From Chondrosia reniformis (lineage: Eukaryota > Porifera > Demospongiae > Chondrillida > Chondrillidae), in the NCBI GenBank assembly GCA_947172415.1, contig OX359198.1, positions 1,953,401 through 2,017,400 of the forward strand: 64,000 nucleotides of DNA. The letters are read 5' to 3'. The position numbers and the translations under genes were made by a program. Shown in pieces: positions 48,607 through 62,266 of this stretch. The stretch's first letter is position 1, and each line of letters begins with the position of its first letter. The notes under the pieces are model-generated. The model ran no database searches. It saw only the letters and a list, made by a program, of their open reading frames with translations, and was not told where the DNA came from.

Positions 48607-49702
48607 TTGACATGCTATGATTTGCTTCGCTGGATAGTCATGCACGTTTTCGAGTCTAGCAATAATAACTTGCTAAATAGGCTAGGTCATGTACTACATG
48701 TTGTCTATTGTTCTCGTACATGTTATCTATTGTTCTGGAACATGATCTCGAATGCAATAAACAGAATTTTAATTTCACGATTTTCCGCCAAGTTCACGAT
48801 GTTTCCCGCCGACAATTTCTAATAAAAAGGCGAGGAATTTTTCATTCTTTGGCCTCCGGGCTATCAACTCTGGAGGTCTACTTTGGTGTGGATCGATGCG
48901 AAAACCATGATTGGAGCACGAGTCATGGTACATGCCTTTCCGAAGGGTCATCGCTGTTCGTATAGTGGGGTGGTCTCTCTACCTATGGGTTAGTGCCTGG
49001 AGATGTATCTCACTATTAATCTTGCTTGTGTGTTAAATTGGCACTTGCGGATTCTTGCTATACGACCCGTACCTGGAGGTTGGTGTGGTCCAGTGCCACT
49101 ACGTAGTCGGTCAGGAAGCTATTGTAGGCTGCCACATCAGGTTGGTTTGGAAGACATTGCATTTGCATTTGGAATTTTACATGCGCATGTGCTCGATGTT
49201 TATGTCCGTATGCTGGTAATTATTTATTCTCTAATTCTTTTCTTATAGTTCATCGATGGGTCCCTACTCTAAAGCAACCTGGCCGATCCCAATGAGCTAA
49301 AGTCTGTGTACAGTGCTCTCAAGCTGCGTTGTGTGCACATGATGATTCTCATTGGTGGGAGTTTGTGGTCCGCCAGGGTCGGGTCTGTTCTGTCCGTAGC
49401 GTGAGGCAGTGCAGGACTAGTAACTGGTCACAGGTCGGTCAGGTACGCCGGACCGTTCCCGAGCAACTTCTCTTACGACGCAAGTAGTGGAAGTGTCAAA
49501 CAGAGTTGAGAAACCGGAGGCCTTTTGGGGCACGAAGTACTTCCACCTCCTCGTGGTGTGCCCTGGGATCACCTTTACTACACTCAGTAAAGTGATGCAA
49601 AGCGAAGTACTGCAGCAGCGATCCAGTAATACTCAAAAGGAGAAGAAACTGCATGGTCTCTTTGAAACCATGAAGAAATTGTTGAAGAACTACATATTTT
49701 GA
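48607..49702. other. Unidentified block of higher GC, second copy
   Basis: This is almost identical to 29811-30900, with scattered substitutions. The frames corresponding to 30192-30437 and 30676-30891 stay open at 49003-49248 and 49487-49702. That is weakly consistent with coding but uninformative at this level of identity. Confidence 0.35.
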
Positions 49703-49989
49703 ACTGTTTTTCTTTTTTTTTAAAACCATGTATATTTTAGAATTATCAAACAAAAATGATCATTGTGCAGTGGTTATATACAATCCCAATTGTCGATAAT
49801 AATGAATTCATAACGAGATTTGTATACATTAAAATATAACCCAGCACATCGTAAATCCCTACACGTACGTAAGCATTCAGTATACTCTTGTAAATTATCA
49901 TAAAACAAGTATCAAAAGGTCAGGCGTTGTCTCTTAGACGTTTTAGGAAACAGTTATGTAGCATAAATTTCATTCGTGTTGTAAGTAAA

Positions 49990-50220
49990 GCCAGAAGAAA
50001 GCAAACGAAAAAGGAAAAAAGGAAAAAGGAGAGAGTAAAATGAAAGAAAAAAGGGAAAAAGGAAGAAAGTAAACGAAAAAGAAAAAAAAGAAAAAAGGAG
50101 GAGAGTCAAATGAAAGAAAAAAGGGAAAAAAGAAGAAAGTAAACGAAAAAGAAAAAAGAAAAAAGGATGAAGGTAGGAAGGTAAACGTAAAGGAACAAAG
50201 AAAAAAAGAAAAAAAAAGAT
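49990..50220. repeat. Purine-rich minisatellite, second copy
   Basis: This is the counterpart of 31150-31385 with small length differences in the A runs. It is low complexity, with no gene. Confidence 0.75.
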
Positions 50221-50549
50221 GTATATCCTTCAATAAAAAGGAAGATGTCAAGGTAATTTGTAGACGTATAACTAGTCCAAAAACGACCAAATTAAGCTAG
50301 TCCATCTTTCTGAAAATATTCCATTATATAGCCAAATATATGACCGATACCTATTTTATAATTCTAGATATGCTTGCATACCAAATGTACATTGGCCGCC
50401 GATATTTAAAGAAGATTTCAGTTTTCAAATAACTTGGTTGCTAAAAGAAAAAAAATCACTTCTGATTATACAACAAAGTACCAAGTCAACATATCCTCTT
50501 CCTCCAAACTCCTTGTCCATGGCTGGACGTTGGGTGAGATCTTTGGTAT

Positions 50550-50927
50550 TTAATTGTCTATAGTCATGGAGCTGGCCGGCAAATGAAGCTGGTGGATAAT
50601 TGATCGCCATTGTGACCTGCCTTTCACAAGTACATCCCAGTTGGGGATCTTGGACAGGTCCCTATGAATGATGTCTATCCATGGCCAGTGCTACAAGGTC
50701 CCTCCAGGTTTCCGCTTCTTCCCACATGGTTGGCACCTCAAAACCGGCTTTTGTAGCCGATGGTTGGGCATTCTCTTGAGGTGACCAAACCACTGCAACC
50801 ATTTTTGACGTAACTGCTCTTCTACCGGTAGTTCCCCTGTTTCTTCGAATTTGAAGATGTCAACATTTCTCCTCCTATCCCATAAAGTCACCCCAACAAT
50901 CTCCCATAAGCACTTCATCCGTAGCAT
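50550..50927 (-). mobile_element. LINE reverse-transcriptase tail, second copy
   Basis: This is the duplicate of 31702-32079. Here one Gln codon has become TAG (about 50690), so the frame ends after KPGGTL. The two copies share the same truncation, so they arose by segmental duplication rather than two insertions. Confidence 0.75.
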
Positions 50928-51057
50928 TAATTAAATGGCTTTTTGATAATTCAAGTTTTTATTACAGTGCATAGAAGTGAACTTGTATAATTACACATGC
51001 AATAGCTACATATTTCATATTTTAATGAAGGTGAAATAGAGAGTTTTAGTTCAAAGT

Positions 51058-54000
51058 TCATAGTTTCTCAATAACAATAGCTGCTGCTCCTCCTCCTCCA
51101 TTGCAAATAGTTGCCATGCCCTTTTCACCAGATTTGAGGTTGTGCACAAGATGGCTGACTATTCTGCAGCCAGACATTCCTATTGGATGTCCAAGTGACA
51201 CTGCTCCACCATGAACATTCACCTTGTCGATATCCAACTCAAGAATTTTGACATTAGCTAAAACTACCACACTGAATGCTTCATTAATCTCCCACATGGA
51301 GATATCATCAGCTCTTAGTCCAGTTTGAGACAGCACCTTGGGAACAGCTGCAGCGGGAGCCACTGGAAAGTCAATAGGCTGTACAGCAGCATCTCCGAAT
51401 CCTGTTTTCGAACAATTAAACAGAAAAAGAAATTAATGGCTATATCTCAGAGCATTAGACAACGTATTTCAAGGAAACAATTACTGTTAATATAAAATAG
51501 CTACTGAATGATTTTTTGGCATAATACAAACATACTTTGAGAAAGTAAATAATACTAAAACACTAACATTAATAATTTCACACAATTCATCAAAATATCA
51601 CTTTTCCTACATACATACGAACACCTAGAAGATGCAGACTGGAAAAGGGATATACTTATACAGTCTTTATCTCCTTCCTACATATGTACATATAATACAT
51701 TAACAACACTAAGCCTGTGCAAAGGTGATGATGTATCAACTACATATGGATTATGATTACATGTCATGTATCCAAGACAAATGGAGATGAATTGTAGCTG
51801 CTCCTTAAAGAATAAGCCTGTTTCCATAGAAACAAAGCGGGACTAACCAATAATTCTAGCCAAGGGTTTTACTCCAAGTCTTTCAGCTGTTCTGCCTGTC
51901 ATTAGAACACAGGCTGCTGCTCCGTCATTCAGGGTGCTAGCATTAGCTGGTGTTATGGTGCCTCCATCCTTCTTGAACACTGTTGGCAGTGTGGCAAACT
52001 TTTCAAAGGAGGCTCTGCGGAACTCCTCATCTTCAGCAACTGTTACATCTGGTTTACCTTTCTTGCCAGTAATGACCACTGGAGAGATTTCCTTGGATAG
52101 TATTCCCTCCTCTGCAGCCTTTGTTGCAAGTTTATATGACCTATACAAATGTACGTAAGTACACAGAACAACACTTAATACATGTACATGTTCATTAAGG
52201 TTCATTTCATATTGGTGGTGTTCATGAACATATATACAATATTCACAGTACAGTATATCCCATTGCCAGGCAATATAAATAACAAACAAAACAGTTTCTA
52301 ATCCTAATATGGAAAACCACAGCACAAATAAGTATTCACAAAATGTCTGCCAAGACTACTAGTGTGGCTATCACTACAGCTCTTGTACTTTTAACAGGAA
52401 CTGTTATCATTGAGGGAATATTCATATTTTGGATGCAACAAGAAATCAACTACATCAAGACTACCATCAACAGACCTCAGACTGCTACTGTCACAACTGA
52501 AGGAACTTCACCAAAATCTAAACAATCAACAACCTCTGAAAGTGGTAAGCTTATGCAACCATATATATGATCATAGAATAAAGGTACATTACTACGAAAC
52601 ATGACAAACTAGATAATGAGCTTTCCGTAGTAGCTCAAACAAATACTAAATTATTTCAGGATGTTCCGGTCCACAAGCTTTCATCAGCTAAATGACACTA
52701 ATGAGTTACTGTACACATATATAATATATATAAATATTACTGGAAAAGGAACCAAGTACCTAAAAGTGAAGCAAACAATGATTTTTAATGGATGGCTGTA
52801 CTCTTACTGAGGTGTAGTGTATTTACAATAAACAAAATTTGATTCAATACTTAAATAATTGTTGTTATCAGTTTAATTTGCGGCACAATTAAAGGAAAAG
52901 CTAATTTAAAGTTTAAAAATTGAAAGATGACCCATTTAAAAGAGAACTTTGCTGTAGTTAGAAGAAATCTTACTCTATAAGAAACAAAAAAATTCACAGT
53001 TAAACTATTACACACATGATTAGTCATACACTGCTAAGTCCTTTGAGTTAACTATTTCCATGGCATGTTTTATGTAGGTCAAACAGTCACTGGTCATGTT
53101 CTAAAGAAGAGACAGTCTACTGATACAGAAAGATGTGAAAATGTGAAGATGGGAGCACCAGGTAGAGATGGACGAGATGGACAACCTGGAGCTAATGGAG
53201 CTCCTGGAACTAGTGGGGCTCCTGGAGCTAATGGTTCGCAAGGACCAACAGGACCTTCTGGAAGGGATGGAAATCCAGGGGGAGATGGTAATCCAGGTAG
53301 AGATGGACGTGATGGTCCCCCAGCTGCTCCTGGTACTCCTGGTACTCCTGGTCTTCCTGGTGAGAAAGGATTGAAAGGTGATATTGGAGAAAAGGGAATG
53401 ACAGGTCCTAAAGGAGACATGGGGTCAAGTGGTGTGGTCTATATCAGGTGGGGGAGGACTACTTGTCCAGATGGAGTTGATAGAGTCTATTATGGTAGAG
53501 CTGCTGGATCACATTACAACACAAAAGGAGGAACAAGTGATCATCTCTGTCTACCAGAAACACCTCAGTACAAAAACTATTACAGCTCTGTTGGGTACTT
53601 GCCTGAGCTCTATGGAGTTAAGTATGACATAGAAACAGGTCAAGCTTCACTTCTTAGACATTTAAATGGAGCTCACATGTCATGCGTTCTCTGCAGTGTC
53701 AGTACAAGATCAAAGATGATAATGATACCAGCTCGTTATGAGTGTCCGTCTGACTGGAATAGAGAATATTCAGGATATCTGATGAGTGGATCTGAACACA
53801 TTGGACATGTAGGAAGTAAATCAACGATCTGTGTAGATGAAGCAGCAGAAGCAGCTTTACTAGGAAGTGGAGGTCTTGCAGACTTAGCCTATATTTATTT
53901 CATGAGAGCTGTCCGCAATGGTCCACCCTATGAAGCTAACAAACTACTTACATGTGCAGTCTGCACTCAATGAACACTTAAGACATTGACACTTACATAT

Positions 54001-57000
54001 ATAAAAGTTAAAGATATGTAGAGTTCTAGATCATTGTGTCTGCCATTAATTCAGCCTTAAGATATTTTTGAACAGTCAAATCATTTCACTTTAACATCTA
54101 TTAGTTTTATTAATCACATAAATCCAGGCATCAACGGGACATAAAATCTTACCTCTAGAGACTGTTGCACTAGAGAGTGATTATCTCTGCCTATCAGAAA
54201 TACCTCTTTAAGAGTAAGATACCATATGGCGCCAAATTTTGGAGAAGCACAATTTTCATGTTTTTCGTGGACAAGTTTCAACTGTAAAATTGTGTTCTGT
54301 GAAATTCTGAGAAATATGAAGCATACAGGCGATATCTACTTCGGAATGTGGCCAACCGTAACTCCTGACCTCACCATTGCCATAGCGAAGGTATCCTAAC
54401 GATTCACTGGCTCTCCTTCACAACAGAGTTCCTCCCCAAGAGCAGCTTCCCAGATGTCTTCGTACACATGATAGCCGCACACCATTACCTCTATGCTGAA
54501 GCTTTCGCTTGTCATCTCTAGACTACATGTCTTCAACACGATTTGCTCCTTTGAAATCCTTCAGCATTGGAATGACACCTCATGTCACACCAAATAAAAT
54601 GATTACTGCTATTGAAAATTATATCTGCGAAATCTTGGGGAAGGCCATTCCGCGAAACTTGTGCTCTCAAAAATTTGGCGTCATACGGTAGTAAATATAA
54701 AAGTAGACCTTGAGCTTTCTTTATGAAATTACTACTACATTGACAATAAAGAAAGATAGGAAGTGCCCAAAAAGTAATATCTTGATTGGGGTATTGAAAT
54801 CATTTCATATTTTAATCATTCTTTTGTCCAGAATTGTGCTACTAATTACCCATTCCTATTATATAGTTAAATAAAAACATTCAAATATGAAGTTAAAAGT
54901 AGGGATGGCACTATAATAGTGATTGGTACATCTAAAAAAGGTAACAAAACAAGACAGTGATTATATGGTAAGGCTAACATTACAGAAGTGGCATACTGAA
55001 ACTTAACTATACACATCACTTCTATGTTTGGGTGCATCATGGATATACTAGAAGTAGGGATCGATGTGCTAGCCTTACCTTATGATTACTGTCTTGTTTC
55101 GTTACTGAGCATTGAAGACATTGACTTAACTATAACAATTTTGAAAAAAATCCGGACCAGGTACAATTTATGTAGAGTTCGTGTTGTATCTGCTATTTAC
55201 TGTCTGCATTATTCAATCATAAGATACAATCAAACTTTGTTATAACGAACCCCTTTGGGACTGCAATAAAAGTTCACTATATCAGCATGTTCACTGCAAT
55301 AGGGTTTAAAAAGTAAACGCAATATTCTGTAATAGAAATAGAAAATCCTTTTTCTGCATGAAGAAGACACTCCATCATTGTGACAGTACTCTTTGATAGA
55401 TTTTTTCTCAAGTATTGCATAAGAAGGTAAGGCCATTAAGCAATAATGGAAAACAAGAAGATTATTACGGTAAGTTTAGGGTTAGGGAACTGAAATCATT
55501 TCACATTTAAGCAAAATATAACAAATTAAAGTGCATAGTTTTGTGTTAGTACCTGGCAGTAAATATATTAATGTAGTAAAGCATCACTTACTTCATAAAC
55601 TAATGTTATCAGAAATAACAAAACACTTTCTAATCCTAATATGGAAAACCACAGCACAAATAGGTATTCACAAAATGTCTGCCAAGACTAATAGTGTGGC
55701 TGTTACTACAGCTCTTCTACTTTTAACAGGAGCTGTTATCATTGAAGGAATATTCATATTTTGGATGCAACAAGAAATCAACTACATCAAGACTACCATC
55801 AATAGACCTCAGACTGATACTGTCACAACTGAAGGAACTTCACCAATCTCTAAGCAATCAAACATACAACCCAAAACCTCTGAAAGTTAGCTAAAGTAAC
55901 TATTATAAATTATCTATTAAAATTAAAAGGTATCTAAAAGTTAAGCCAACACAGACATTTAATGAACATGGCTCCATTAACACACTAGAGTGGAAATATG
56001 TTAATAAAAACATTTTCGATGAGTCATCTTTAAACTTGTGAGCATTTAGAAATGCAGCTCTTTCATAGGACTTTTGTGCTTTGACATTTCAACCCTGCAG
56101 GTCTTCTGCAGCAACTGCTGTTGGTAAGAATGTGATCTCTTTTACAGACCTTGCTTCACAGTTATTACGTCCAACCATGAAAGACTTAGCAACTTCTAAA
56201 TACTCAAAATGCTAAAAAGATGACCCATTTAAAAAATATAAGCTTGATGGGAAATGTAACCTTAAAGTATTTTATGGTTGGATATTTCAACCCTGTAAGT
56301 CTTGCTCCATCAAACCACGAAAGGGTATCCAACTGCAACGCTAGTTTATAAACATTTATTTAAAAGACAGTTTTATGTTGTTAGGAAAAGACTTACCACA
56401 TAAATAAATAAAAACAAGTACGTACGTAACTATATTCACAATTATTACATGTGACTAGTCTCCCAGTATAGTCTGCTACATTCTTTCAGTAAAGTGTTTA
56501 AATGTCATGTTTTAGGTCAAACATTCACTGATCATGTTCTAAAGAAGAGACAGTCTACTGATACAGAAAGGTGTGAGAATGTGAAGATGGGAGCACCAGG
56601 AAGAGATGGACGAGATGGACAACCTGGAACTAATGGAAGGGATGGTAATTCAGGGAGAGATGGTAATCCAGGGACAGATGGTAATCCCGGGAGAGATGGA
56701 CGTGATGGTCCCCCAGCTGCTCCTGGTCTTCCTGGTACTACTGGTGAGAAAGGATTGAAAGGTGATATTGGAGAAAAGGGAATGATAGGTCCTAAAGGAG
56801 ACATGGGATCAAGTGGTGTGGTCTATATCAGGTGGGGGAGGACTACTTGTCCAAATGGAGCTGATAGAGTCTATTATGGTAGAGCTGCTGGATCACAGTA
56901 CTACACAAAAGGAGGAACAAGTGATTTCCTCTGTCTACCAGAAACACCTCAGTACAAGAACTATTACAGCTCTGTTGGGCATTTACCAGAATTATATGGA

Positions 57001-59911
57001 GTTGAGTATGATCTAAGTGCGGATGGAACTTCACTTCTTAGACATTTAGACCTAGTTGACATGCCATGTGTTCTCTGCAGTGTCAGTACAAGATCAAAGA
57101 TGATAATGATACCAGCTCGTTATGAGTGTCCATCTGACTGGAATAGAGAATATTCAGGATATCTGATGAGTGGAGCTGAACTAGAAAATCGACCAGGAAG
57201 AAAGGCAACAATCTGTGTAGATGAAGCTTCAGAAGCTGTTCCAGGAACTGCAGGTGTCGAAGGAGCTTCTTTAATATATTTCATGAGAGCTGTGTGTAAT
57301 GGTCTTCCATGTCCACCTTATGAAAGTAACAAACTACTTACATGCGCAGTCTGTACTCAGTGAGCACTAAAGACATTGACTTAACTATAACAATTTTCAA
57401 AATAATTCTGGTACAATTTATTTAGAGTTCATGTTGTGTCTGCTATTTACTGTCTGCATTATTCAACCTCAATATACACTCAAACTTCGTTATAACGAAC
57501 CCCTTTGGGACTGCAATAAAGGTTCACTATATCAGCATGTTTACTGCAATAGGGTTTAAATAGTAAATGCAATATTCTGCAATAGAATTAGAAAATCCTT
57601 TTTCTGCATGAAGAAGACACTCCATCATTGTGACAGTACTCTTTGATAGATTTTTCTCCTGTAGATCAATGCCTGTGTCTTCTTATCTGTTTCTAGATCA
57701 TTCACAATCGATAGCTTGTCTTTTAAGCAATTGAATTCCTTCGCACTTCAACAATTTTTAACACGTTATGATAGTTATATTTGATCATTATATCAAGGAT
57801 GGGAAATTTGAACGTACATTATAATAGGGCCAATTTACAAACACAGGAAATGGTTCTAAGCCGATGGATCATTATAAGCAGGGCAATCATTATAAACAAG
57901 GTTGGTTATAACAATGTTTGACTGCATTGAGACAGTTAAATCATGATATTTCATTAAATAAAGATAAAATAAAATCCAGGCATTAACTGGACTTAGATAC
58001 GTACAAAGAAAAGTTCTAACTCTAGTGAACCGCAGCAGTAGTGTAAGATAATATTACTATCTACATATTTACAAGTATTGCATAAGAAGGTAAGGCCATT
58101 ACATAATAATAATAAACAAGGAGATTATTACGGTAAGTTTATCTTGACTAGGGAACTGAAATCATTTCACATTCACGCAAGATAAAGCAAATTAAATCAG
58201 TTAGTTCTACTTTATACCAGTTAATCCCTGATAGTGAATATATCAATAAGGCAACAATCTGTGTAGATGAAGTATCAGAAGCTGTTCCAGGAAGTGGAGC
58301 TAACACTAACCCGGCTGTTGTCTATTTCATGAGTGCTGTCTGTAATGGTCTTCCATGTCCACCTTATGAAGCTAACAAACGACTTACATGTGCAGTCTGT
58401 ACTCAGTAATAGAGGTTATAACAGACCCATAAACATGTAGTACATGCACCCACACCTGTGGACACCATACAGTTTAGAACACTTTACTTTATCAAAAAAC
58501 TGCATCGTAGCTATAAATAATTAATGAAAAATGATGACCAAATGTATAGAAAAAATGGCATAGAGGTTATGACAAATCTTATCATTACTCAATGAGCACT
58601 TAAGACATTGACTTATATAAAATGGTACAGAAGAGTGAAATTATGTAGAGTTTAGAATTCGGGATTATTGTGTCTACTATTAACCAACCTTAAGATATAT
58701 TCAAACAGTCAAATTATTTCAACATCTATTATTAATCACAAGAAATACAGGCATCAACACTTAGAGAAAAGAGTTACCTTTCAGACAAAATTATATTTGT
58801 ATACAAGTACGCATGTATTATATGCTCTGGTACACAATGTATACAATGAATAATTTAACGTACCACTTTTCGTAAATGCTACATCTACCTTAGAAGAAAG
58901 ACTTACGTACAAGGAACTAAACCTAGTGAGAGCTTTGGATGAGGATACAAGAATTTTCTCCTTCCATTCCTCTTCTTCTCCACAGCTATTTCTGGGAATT
59001 CCACCCTTCATCAGTAACCCTGGGAATCTCTGGCTTCTTCTTGATATTGTGTGAGTACTCAGAGTGTATGACTCAAAAGATCAAGAAGAAAACAAAGATT
59101 CACAGGGTCACTGATGAAGGTCTATAGAACTCTCAGAATCAGCTGTTTGACCCAGAAGAAAGGGAAATGTCTTGTATCTTCATCCAAAGCTCTCCCTAGG
59201 TTTAGTTCCCTACAGGCCTTTAGTAGATGTAGCATGTAAGAAATGGTATATTAAGTATTCATGTAATATTGAGGTACACAGTAGTTACCTTATAGCATAT
59301 TCATCCTGCTCTTCACGAGAGATGCTATAATCAACTGCTGTCTTCTCAGCACAGCTTCCCATGTGAATATTATTATAAGCATCCCAGAGTCCATCCTTGA
59401 TAATCCCGTCTTCTACAGTTGAATGACCCAAATTCATTCCATCCCGAGCTCTAGGCAGGTAGTACGGCACTTGGGACATGCTCTCCATCCCCCCAGCCAC
59501 CATCACCTCCTGGCTACCAATCGCTAAGCTCTGAGATGCCATCATGATGGCTTTCATACCTGAAGCACACACCTTGTTAATGGTCGTACAGGGGGTGGAG
59601 ATCGGAAGCCCCGCCCCCAGAGTTGCTTGTCTGGCAGGAGCCTGCCCTGAGCCGGCGGTCACGACGTTGCCCATGTAAACCTCTTGAACATCTTCGGGTC
59701 TTATGGCTGCCCTCTTAACAGCTTCTTGGATGGCTATTGAGCCAAGCTTCGAGGCTGGGAAAGACGCTAAAGAGCTCCTGAAGCTTCCTATAGGCGTACG
59801 AACGGCACTTACGATGACTACATCATTTATCTGCTTCTCCCTTCCAAAGAACTTTGGAGTTGTAGTGGATAAGTGGCGAAATTGAATCTGTATGATTCTT
59901 CGGAACGCCAT
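51058..59911 (-). CDS. ACAT1: Mitochondrial acetyl-CoA acetyltransferase (thiolase)
   Basis: Three minus-strand exons, 59911-59289, 52140-51848 and 51401-51058, join in phase to encode 419 residues (human ACAT1 has 427). The enzyme interconverts two acetyl-CoA and acetoacetyl-CoA in ketone-body and isoleucine metabolism in the mitochondrial matrix. The first 20 or so residues are Arg-rich and acid-free, as in a targeting peptide. Catalytic residues are visible: C115 in [11 protein letters not shown]377 in GHPIGMSG, C405 in [14 protein letters not shown] and NEAF motifs are also present. Intron 1 (52141-59288) is 7.1 kb, very long for this locus, and contains collagen-like genes on the opposite strand. 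The start lies 78 bp from the divergent ZMYND10 start. Exons 2 and 3 are duplicated at 32210-33307. Confidence 0.93.
52343..53973 (+). CDS. Membrane-anchored short-chain collagen C4-like, copy B
   Basis: Exons 52343-52544 and 53078-53973 join at phase 1 to encode 365 residues. Residues 9-31 form a hydrophobic anchor with no obvious cleavage site, followed by a Thr/Ser-rich stalk and a dibasic KKRQ at about residues 77-80. About 31 Gly-X-Y triplets (residues 93-185, one gap where AAP replaces a triplet) lead to a Cys-rich domain of 180 residues: [57 protein letters not shown]. This last domain is that of sponge short-chain collagen C4/spongin proteins, which also occur in other invertebrates. 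A type II orientation with the collagen outside is likely. Shedding at the dibasic site is an inference. The gene is nested in ACAT1 intron 1 on the other strand. Confidence 0.85.
54170..54216 (+). pseudogene. Collagen C4-domain relic
   Basis: A stretch of about 45 bases (gtgattatctctgcctatca...) matches the LCLPETPQY coding region of the collagen genes with several changes. It stops at the left end of the transposon at 54220. It is a remnant of another family member. Confidence 0.5.
54220..54690. mobile_element. DNA transposon or MITE, 471 bp
   Basis: The terminal inverted repeats taccatatggcgccaaatttt... and ...aaatttggcgtcatacggta are about 32 bases long with a few mismatches. No transposase frame is seen inside. 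The interior is GC-richer than its flanks. Confidence 0.75.
54941..55105. mobile_element. Foldback-family relative
   Basis: The left block gtaacaaaacaagacagtga...ggtaaggcta faces its inverse at about 55068-55105. It shares words with the large foldback at 26806-27183 (acaagaca, tgattatatg, tttgggtgca). The arms are shorter and more diverged. Confidence 0.6.
55226..55408. mobile_element. Truncated pogo/Tigger-like element
   Basis: It begins caatcaaactttgttataac, a terminus typical of pogo/Tigger-type elements. It matches the first 180 bases of the longer element at 57477-57924 and stops where the collagen upstream block (agtattgcataagaaggtaa) starts. Confidence 0.6.
55675..57363 (+). CDS. Membrane-anchored short-chain collagen C4-like, copy C
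   Basis: Exons 55675-55885 and 56516-57363 encode 352 residues. The anchor is as in copy B ([18 protein letters not shown]). The stalk has an extra SNIQPK insertion. The exon 1 donor differs from copies A and B: the usual AGTG|gtaagc is altered, and reading on would hit TAG. Using gttagc two codons earlier keeps phase 1 and gives SES-QTF. That donor is weak, so splicing is less certain. The collagen stretch has about 25 triplets, fewer than B, with varied GRDGNS/GTDGNP units. The C-terminal domain is intact and ends LLTCAVCTQ. It too is nested in ACAT1 intron 1. Confidence 0.78.
57477..57924. mobile_element. Non-autonomous pogo/Tigger-like element
   Basis: The left end cactcaaacttcgttataac and the right end, the inverse of cagtcaaacattgttataac, define a 448 bp element. 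These termini resemble those of pogo/Tigger DNA transposons. There is no transposase frame. Confidence 0.65.
58250..58410 (+). pseudogene. Collagen C4-domain 3' fragment
   Basis: About 160 bases encode the last 53 residues of the C-terminal domain (KATICVDE...LTCAVCTQ) and a TAA stop. They are joined directly to the upstream block that normally precedes collagen exon 1. The rest of the gene is missing. It is a relic with small changes ([14 protein letters not shown]). Confidence 0.8.
58911..59213. mobile_element. Long-inverted-repeat MITE in ACAT1 intron 1
   Basis: The outer arms, aaggaactaaacctagtgag... and ...ctccctaggtttagttccct, and inner arms (ttcatcagtaaccctggga / its inverse) pair over most of the 300 bp. 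It forms an imperfect hairpin. The word tgtatcttcatccaaagct is also found at 8113, so the family recurs in the window. Confidence 0.7.
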
Positions 59912-59989
59912 TTTAAATTAAAATTTGGAGTTGAGCAATGAAGATTGCCTTTTCCCTTTTTTTTCTTTTATTTAATTTCTCGGCTCAAA
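59912..59989. promoter_or_regulatory. Shared divergent promoter of ACAT1 and ZMYND10
   Basis: Only 78 bp separate the two start codons, which face away from each other. Transcription start sites and both 5' UTRs must fit in or overlap this interval and the first exons. It has a T-rich run (about 59951-59970) and no clear TATA box. The assignment is from position only. Confidence 0.6.
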
Positions 59990-62115
<2,126 letters not shown>

Positions 62116-62266
62116 TGAGTAGCTTCATTTTGTTTAATTTGTATGTATTTGAATGTTAGATATACGTATGGTATTTATACAAGTGCCGTGCTCCTTAGGG
62201 GGCAGGGGAGGGGGATATTTGCCTCTTGTTGACTTTCCATCCCTTTGAAGAAAGTCAAATTGCCAA

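Larger units (their letters stand above)
19600..54000. repeat. Segmental duplication, about 19 kb period
   Basis: The region 19.6-35.6 kb matches 38.4-54.0 kb in the same order: repeat block, SHANK-like pseudogene, seven-helix gene, repeat block, unidentified GC-rich block, purine repeat, LINE tail, ACAT1 exons 3 and 2, collagen gene. The offset drifts between 18.4 and 19.7 kb because of indels. Between the units lies the inverted two-helix gene. Confidence 0.85.

Noticed and set aside
59703-59885. Plus-strand frame within ACAT1 exon 1
   Set aside because: It is antisense to a well-supported thiolase exon.
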